DNA of 33,637 nucleotides from Faecimorpha sp963627615 (lineage in GTDB: Bacteria > Bacillota > Clostridia > Lachnospirales > Bianqueaceae). The DNA is taken from positions 1 through 33,637 of the forward strand of contig CAVGBV010000018.1 in assembly GCA_963627615.1 (NCBI GenBank). The letters run 5' to 3'. Below the pieces are notes generated by a model. That model had not been told where the DNA came from. It did no database searches and saw only the letters and a list, made by a program, of their open reading frames with translations. Below are positions 30,221-33,637 of this stretch, one piece after another (the stretch's first letter is position 1; each line of letters starts with the position of its first letter). Position numbers and translations under genes: made by a program.

Positions 30221-30565
30221 TTATAAAGTTTTGCCTCCCTTTTTACGGAACTTCAGATATTCCATAAAAAGATGTACTTCGTGAAGCTCCTCTGCGGACA
30301 TATTCTGTACGTCATGACAGAGAGGAGAGGGTTCCGGGACAGCCGGAGCCGTGGAAGGCTTGCCAGTCAGGAGGTATTCCATGGATACATTATAGAGGCA
30401 GGCGAGCTTGTAGAACAATTCTATATCCGGGATACGTCGGCCGGTTTCATAATGGGAGTATGCCTGAGGGCTGATGCATAGCTGTTCGGCTGTATATTTT
30501 TGACTATAGCCATACTGCTCGCGCAAAGTTCGGATTCGATCTTTCAGTTCTTCGTACATAAACAT
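30221..30565 (-). CDS. XRE-family transcriptional regulator
   Basis: This 114-residue protein has an N-terminal Cro/C1-type helix-turn-helix: LKDRIRTLREQYGYSQKYTAEQLCISPQAYSHYETGRRIPDIELFYKLACLYNVSMEYLLTG in order over residues 7-68. The recognition helix is SPQAYSHYETG. A Pro-rich linker and a helical tail (SAEELHEVHLFMEYLKFRK) probably serve dimerisation. GGAGG lies six bases before the ATG at 30565. It converges with the PurA-like operon and diverges from the LCP gene, so it may regulate either or itself. Confidence 0.93.
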   Translation of the reverse strand: MFMYEELKDRIRTLREQYGYSQKYTAEQLCISPQAYSHYETGRRIPDIELFYKLACLYNVSMEYLLTGKPSTAPAVPEPSPLCHDVQNMSAEELHEVHLFMEYLKFRKKGGKTL

Positions 30566-30709
30566 GCATCTCCTCCCATAATATTGATACGTATATCACT
30601 CTCTATTTTATCATATTTTATGTGCAAAAAATACGTTTATCCTTAAAGTATGATGAGTGTATACAAGTTGTATGTTCGAGCATGCCATTGAACACGCGGG
30701 TGCCGTATC

Positions 30710-30738
30710 TTGACAAATGTCTGAAAACATCATATACT
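30710..30738 (+). promoter_or_regulatory. Promoter of the LCP gene
   Basis: TTGACA (30710-30715), 17 bases, TATACT (30733-30738), 29 bases before the GTG start. Confidence 0.85.
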
Positions 30739-30767
30739 AAAGAAAAAACAGTGAAGGGGGTTCTTCT

Positions 30768-31769
30768 GTGATATCAGAAAAGAAGAAAAGCAAGGCCCTG
30801 ATCGTGTCCATTGTGGTAGCTTCTATAATTCTGGTCCTGGTGATTCTTGCGCTGGCAGTGCTTGGCTATGTGTATTTTCGGCTCAATAGCATCAAGAGAA
30901 TTCCGACGGTGCAGACAAGTTCCGTAGAGGAGAATTTTGAAAGAGACAGCATCGGAGATACTTCCGTGGAGGTATTAAAGCCGGAGGATGTGACATGGTC
31001 ACGAGAAGAGTCCAGAGCGGATTCCGATGAATGGCTACTGTCCAATCCGAATTGTATTAATATTCTGCTGATCGGAATTGACGGCCGGGGATATTCCGGC
31101 CGGTCCGATACGATGATTTTGTGTACTTATGATCGCGAGAAAAAGACTGCGACCATGACCTCTTTTTTGCGGGATTTGTATGTTCAGATTCCGGGATACA
31201 GCGACAATAGACTTAACGCAGCCTATGCCTTTGGAGGAATCGAGCTTCTGGACGCGGCGATGGAGACGAATTTCGGCATACAGGTCGATGGACATGTGAT
31301 GGTGGATTTTGATACGTTCCCGCAGGTGATCGACGCTTTGGGCGGTGTGGATATCACATTGACACAGGCAGAATCAGACTATCTGAGTTTGTCCGGGACC
31401 GGTGAGTATCATATGGATGGAGAGCTGGCGATGCTGTATGCCCGGATTCGTTATATCGATAGCGATTTTGGACGGACAAACCGTCAGAGGACTCTGTTGA
31501 ATTCTCTGTTTCAAAGATTTAAGAAGTTAAGCTGGGGAGAGATCGCCGGTGCGGCCAATCAGGTGCTGGATCTGGTCTATACGGATATGGATGCCGGTAC
31601 GATTCTGGCCTATGGCAGCGAAGTGATGGGACTGCAGGAGATCCGGCAGATGCACGTGCCGGAGGACGGCGAGTATAATGATGCCTATATCAATGAAATG
31701 ATGGTATTAGTGCCGGATCTGGAACAGATTCATGACAGGTTGGGACGGGAGTTATTTGGAAGGGAGTAG
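30768..31769 (+). CDS. LCP (LytR-CpsA-Psr) family wall-polymer ligase
   Basis: This 333-residue protein has an N-terminal transmembrane helix (ALIVSIVVASIILVLVILALAV) and an extracellular LCP domain. Key motifs are NILLIGIDGRGYSGRSDTMILCTYD, ATMTSFLRDLYVQIPGYSDNRLNAAYAFGG, VDGHVMVDFDTFPQVIDALGGVDI and YARIRYIDSDFGRTNRQR. The arginines and aspartates that bind the lipid pyrophosphate are present. Such enzymes attach teichoic acids or capsule to peptidoglycan. The start codon is GTG with AAGGGGG seven bases upstream. Two further genes follow closely. Confidence 0.94.
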   Translation: MISEKKKSKALIVSIVVASIILVLVILALAVLGYVYFRLNSIKRIPTVQTSSVEENFERDSIGDTSVEVLKPEDVTWSREESRADSDEWLLSNPNCINILLIGIDGRGYSGRSDTMILCTYDREKKTATMTSFLRDLYVQIPGYSDNRLNAAYAFGGIELLDAAMETNFGIQVDGHVMVDFDTFPQVIDALGGVDITLTQAESDYLSLSGTGEYHMDGELAMLYARIRYIDSDFGRTNRQRTLLNSLFQRFKKLSWGEIAGAANQVLDLVYTDMDAGTILAYGSEVMGLQEIRQMHVPEDGEYNDAYINEMMVLVPDLEQIHDRLGRELFGRE

Positions 31770-31774
31770 AAAAG

Positions 31775-32398
31775 ATGAAAGTATTATTGGTGAACGGAAG
31801 CCCAAATAAAAACGGCAGCACGCATCGGGCGCTGCAGGAAGTCGTGGCAGCGCTGGAACAGGAAGGGGTAGAGACAGAGATCTTCTGGGCCGGCAGAGAT
31901 CCGATTGCCGGATGTACAGGCTGCGGAGCCTGCCGGAAACTGAAACAGTGTGTTCATGAGGATGTGGTAAATCAGCTGGTCGATAAGGCCAAGGAAGCGG
32001 ATGGCTTTATCTTTGGATCGCCGGTACATTATGCGGCGGCCTCCGGAAGTATCACATCCCTGCTGGATCGGGCTTTTTACAGCGGCGGCCGGTACTTCCG
32101 ATATAAGCCGGGCGCGAATGTCGCATGCGCGAGGCGGGCCGGAACATCCGCTACACTGGATCAGCTCAACAAATATCTGACGATCAACCATATGCCGGTG
32201 GTTTCCTCACAATATTGGAATGAGGTGCATGGCAATTCTCCGGCCGACGTAGAGCAGGATCTGGAAGGAATGCAGATTATGAGGACGCTGGGGCGGAATA
32301 TGGCCTGGCTCTTAAAATGTATCAAGGCGGGCGCCAAGGCTGGTATTCTGCCGCCGGAACCCAAAGAAAAACATCAGATGACCAATTTTATCCGATAA
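31775..32398 (+). CDS. Iron-sulfur flavodoxin-like NAD(P)H oxidoreductase
   Basis: This 207-residue protein has a complete flavodoxin-like fold: VLLVNGSPNKNGSTHRAL binds the FMN phosphate and GSPVHYAAASGSITSLLDR lies against the flavin. A compact cluster of four cysteines, GCTGCGACRKLKQC (CX2CX2CX5C), matches the spacing of iron-sulfur flavoproteins and may hold a 4Fe-4S cluster. It probably passes electrons from NAD(P)H or ferredoxin to a small molecule. It starts five bases after the LCP stop, probably on the same transcript. Confidence 0.88.
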   Translation: MKVLLVNGSPNKNGSTHRALQEVVAALEQEGVETEIFWAGRDPIAGCTGCGACRKLKQCVHEDVVNQLVDKAKEADGFIFGSPVHYAAASGSITSLLDRAFYSGGRYFRYKPGANVACARRAGTSATLDQLNKYLTINHMPVVSSQYWNEVHGNSPADVEQDLEGMQIMRTLGRNMAWLLKCIKAGAKAGILPPEPKEKHQMTNFIR

Positions 32399-32429
32399 GT
32401 CATCCTGGGATAGAGAGGAATCTTTCTGT

Positions 32430-32915
32430 ATGATCATTAGAAACGCAACGATGCAGGATCTGGAACAGATCGCGGCGGTAGAGGCGGAATGCTTTCCAGC
32501 GGCCGAAGCAGCGACGCGAGAGGAATTCCAAGCAAGAATTCAGTCCTATGGCGATCACTTCTGGCTGATGTTTGATGGGGAGAAGCTGATCGCGTTTGTC
32601 GATGGGTTTGTGACCGACGAGGTGGATCTCACGGATGAGATGTATGAACAGGCTTCTATGCACAACGCAAATGGCGCTTGGCAGATGATCTTTGGTGTGA
32701 ATACAGTCCCGGAATACCGCAGACAGGGTTGTGCGGCCGCATTGCTTCGACGAGTGGTGGACGACGCGAAAAAGCAGGGAAGGAAGGGAATGGTGCTGAC
32801 CTGCAAGGAGGCATTGATTCCGTATTATTCCAGGTTTGGATTCATAGATGAAGGAGTATCCGACAAATCCGTGCATGGAAATGTTGTATGGCACCAGATG
32901 CGGCTGACGTTTTAA
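32430..32915 (+). CDS. GNAT family N-acetyltransferase
   Basis: This 161-residue enzyme has the GNAT order of elements: IIRNATMQDLEQIAAVEAECFP at the start, FWLMFDGEKLIAFVDGFV, then MIFGVNTVPEYRRQGCAAALLRRVVDDAKKQG, whose RRQGCA loop binds the acetyl-CoA pyrophosphate, and YYSRFGFIDEG near the C-terminus. The substrate is unknown; close relatives are loosely annotated as amine acetyltransferases. It follows the flavodoxin-like gene after 31 bases with an AGAGGAA site. Confidence 0.93.
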   Translation: MIIRNATMQDLEQIAAVEAECFPAAEAATREEFQARIQSYGDHFWLMFDGEKLIAFVDGFVTDEVDLTDEMYEQASMHNANGAWQMIFGVNTVPEYRRQGCAAALLRRVVDDAKKQGRKGMVLTCKEALIPYYSRFGFIDEGVSDKSVHGNVVWHQMRLTF

Positions 32916-32949
32916 CAGCTGCATGATGGACAGCTCATTTTTCCTATCT

Positions 32950-32974
32950 CTCTGCTTGGCAGAGGTCAATTTTT
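32950..32974 (+). terminator. Probable terminator after the LCP-GNAT group
   Basis: CTCTGC (32950-32955) pairs with GCAGAG (32959-32964) around TTG. A T-run begins five bases after the stem. Confidence 0.5.
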
Positions 32975-32992
32975 CTCTTATATATTTTATGA

Positions 32993-33021
32993 TTGCAAAA
33001 TATTCAGAAAAGTGTTATAAT
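32993..33021 (+). promoter_or_regulatory. Promoter of the partial nuclease gene
   Basis: TTGCAA (32993-32998), 17 bases, TATAAT (33016-33021). The predicted start at about 33028 leaves a leader of only some 16 bases before the TTG codon. Confidence 0.75.
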
Positions 33022-33042
33022 ATCTCTCCTTAGGAGGGATAT
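33020..33042. promoter_or_regulatory. 10-bp inverted repeat over the -10 edge and ribosome-binding site
   Basis: ATATCTCTCC (33020-33029) and GGAGGGATAT (33033-33042) are complementary apart from one wobble position, with a three-base centre. The repeat overlaps the -10 hexamer and includes the GGAGGG site. It could be a repressor operator, or a partly transcribed hairpin that hides the ribosome-binding site. Confidence 0.55.
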
Positions 33043-33043
33043 T

Positions 33044-33637
33044 TTGTTTCCAGTGATCTATTATCTTTTCGTTACCGCCAAGTGTCTCTCGTATGGTTCA
33101 TGGAGCTTGTCACGCAAGCGCCATTCTAACGGACACATGTATTATTACAAGCAAACTGCCGATAAGACCTATTATGTGCGGCGCAGGGACGAATCTCAGG
33201 TTCTGGCTGAATACGATGAGCGCCAGAAGTGGCGCCAGGAGCGCAAGGATCTCCAACAGCAGCTGATGAGTTTATCTCCGGCCGAGCGCCGCGAAGTCCG
33301 CCAGCAGATGAAATTATATCAAGAGCTTGGGCTTGAGAAATTACCCTTGGATAAGGATGTGGCTTTTGACGGGACGGTTCTTGATTCCAGAGCTGAGATC
33401 ATTCTCTATGAGTTTTTGAAAAATCTGGGCATTATGAGCGAACACAACCGCCCGATTGATTCCGGATCCTACAGCTATTGGCCGGATTTTACATTCACCA
33501 TTAATAACAAAAGGATGTATCTGGAACATATGGGCAAATTAGATGACCCGCAATATCGTCGCAAGCAGGTCGAAAAGATCAGAAACTACAAAACTCATGA
33601 CATCCGGCTTGGCGAAAACCTGGTCATCACAAGCTCC
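33044..33637 (+). CDS. PD-(D/E)XK nuclease-like protein, 3' truncated by window edge
   Basis: An uninterrupted frame of 198 codons starts at TTG (33044), five bases after GGAGGG, and runs off the window. The first half is helical and charged (YDERQKWRQERKDLQQQLMSL). The second half resembles a PD-(D/E)XK nuclease: LDSRAEIILYEFLKNLGI (E118), SYWPDFTF (D148), then YLEHMGKLDDPQYRRKQVEKIRNY (E161), the pattern common in helicase-associated and phage-defence nucleases. Codons such as TTA, CAA and CTT are used more than in neighbouring genes, hinting at transfer. The missing C-terminus could hold more domains, so the role is open; defence is an inference. Confidence 0.65.
   Translation, partial: MFPVIYYLFVTAKCLSYGSWSLSRKRHSNGHMYYYKQTADKTYYVRRRDESQVLAEYDERQKWRQERKDLQQQLMSLSPAERREVRQQMKLYQELGLEKLPLDKDVAFDGTVLDSRAEIILYEFLKNLGIMSEHNRPIDSGSYSYWPDFTFTINNKRMYLEHMGKLDDPQYRRKQVEKIRNYKTHDIRLGENLVITSS

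Overview
The window looks like chromosomal DNA of an anaerobic Bacillota (class Clostridia, most likely Lachnospiraceae; this is inference). The signs are strong GGAGG ribosome-binding sites, sigma-A promoters with 17-bp spacers, MecA, DegV, DUF951, DUF1858, a pyrophosphate-type phosphofructokinase, a membrane pyrophosphatase and a CspBA-like tandem subtilase. Three gaps of exactly 10 N (10593, 13945, 18138) mark a scaffolded draft or metagenome assembly. At two of them the flanks are near-duplicates, so these gaps are probably overlapping strain-variant contig ends rather than missing DNA.

Layout. 1-1393: a 5'-truncated flavodoxin-like reductase, a chimeric frameshifted remnant (aldo/keto reductase piece joined to an alpha/beta-hydrolase tail) and a DUF4405 membrane protein. 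1625-3739 (minus): membrane pyrophosphatase. 4039-6703: MGMT-like protein, D-amino-acid transaminase-like enzyme and GH28 polygalacturonase-like enzyme. 6778-7014 (minus): small membrane protein. 7121-11886: tandem S8 protease with two complete triads, an overlapping DUF4397-like gene and a degenerate histidine kinase. 12001-12540: six tRNAs (Pro, Gly, Arg, His, Gln, Lys) with a terminator-like hairpin inside the array. 12676-15577: two small unknown ORFs, then a BNR/sialidase-fold protein, a metallophosphoesterase and a PPC-domain protein. 15663-18072: argH, a VanY-like lipoprotein that has lost its zinc ligands, and DUF951. 18157-20175: degV, yfcE-like, hpt. 20266-23100: secG, rnr, smpB. 23242-24850: PPi-phosphofructokinase and DUF1858. 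24895-25554 (minus): mecA. 25660-28238: an MBOAT/DHHW surface O-acetylation pair. 28319-30159: a strongly divergent PurA homologue coupled to an unknown gene. 30221-30565 (minus): XRE regulator. 30768-32915: LCP ligase, iron-sulfur flavodoxin-like protein, GNAT acetyltransferase. 33044 to the end: a TTG-initiated gene that runs off the window and resembles a PD-(D/E)XK nuclease.

Most of the window is housekeeping. The best leads for something undescribed are the PurA-like gene, the VanY-like pseudo-enzyme, the doubly intact tandem Csp-type protease with its neighbours, and the partial nuclease gene. In the PurA-like protein, the loops that bind aspartate, guanine and the IMP phosphate in E. 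coli PurA are all changed; a 17-bp perfect palindrome sits at its predicted transcription start and its stop overlaps an unknown gene. No CRISPR array, rRNA gene, insertion sequence or complete prophage was seen.
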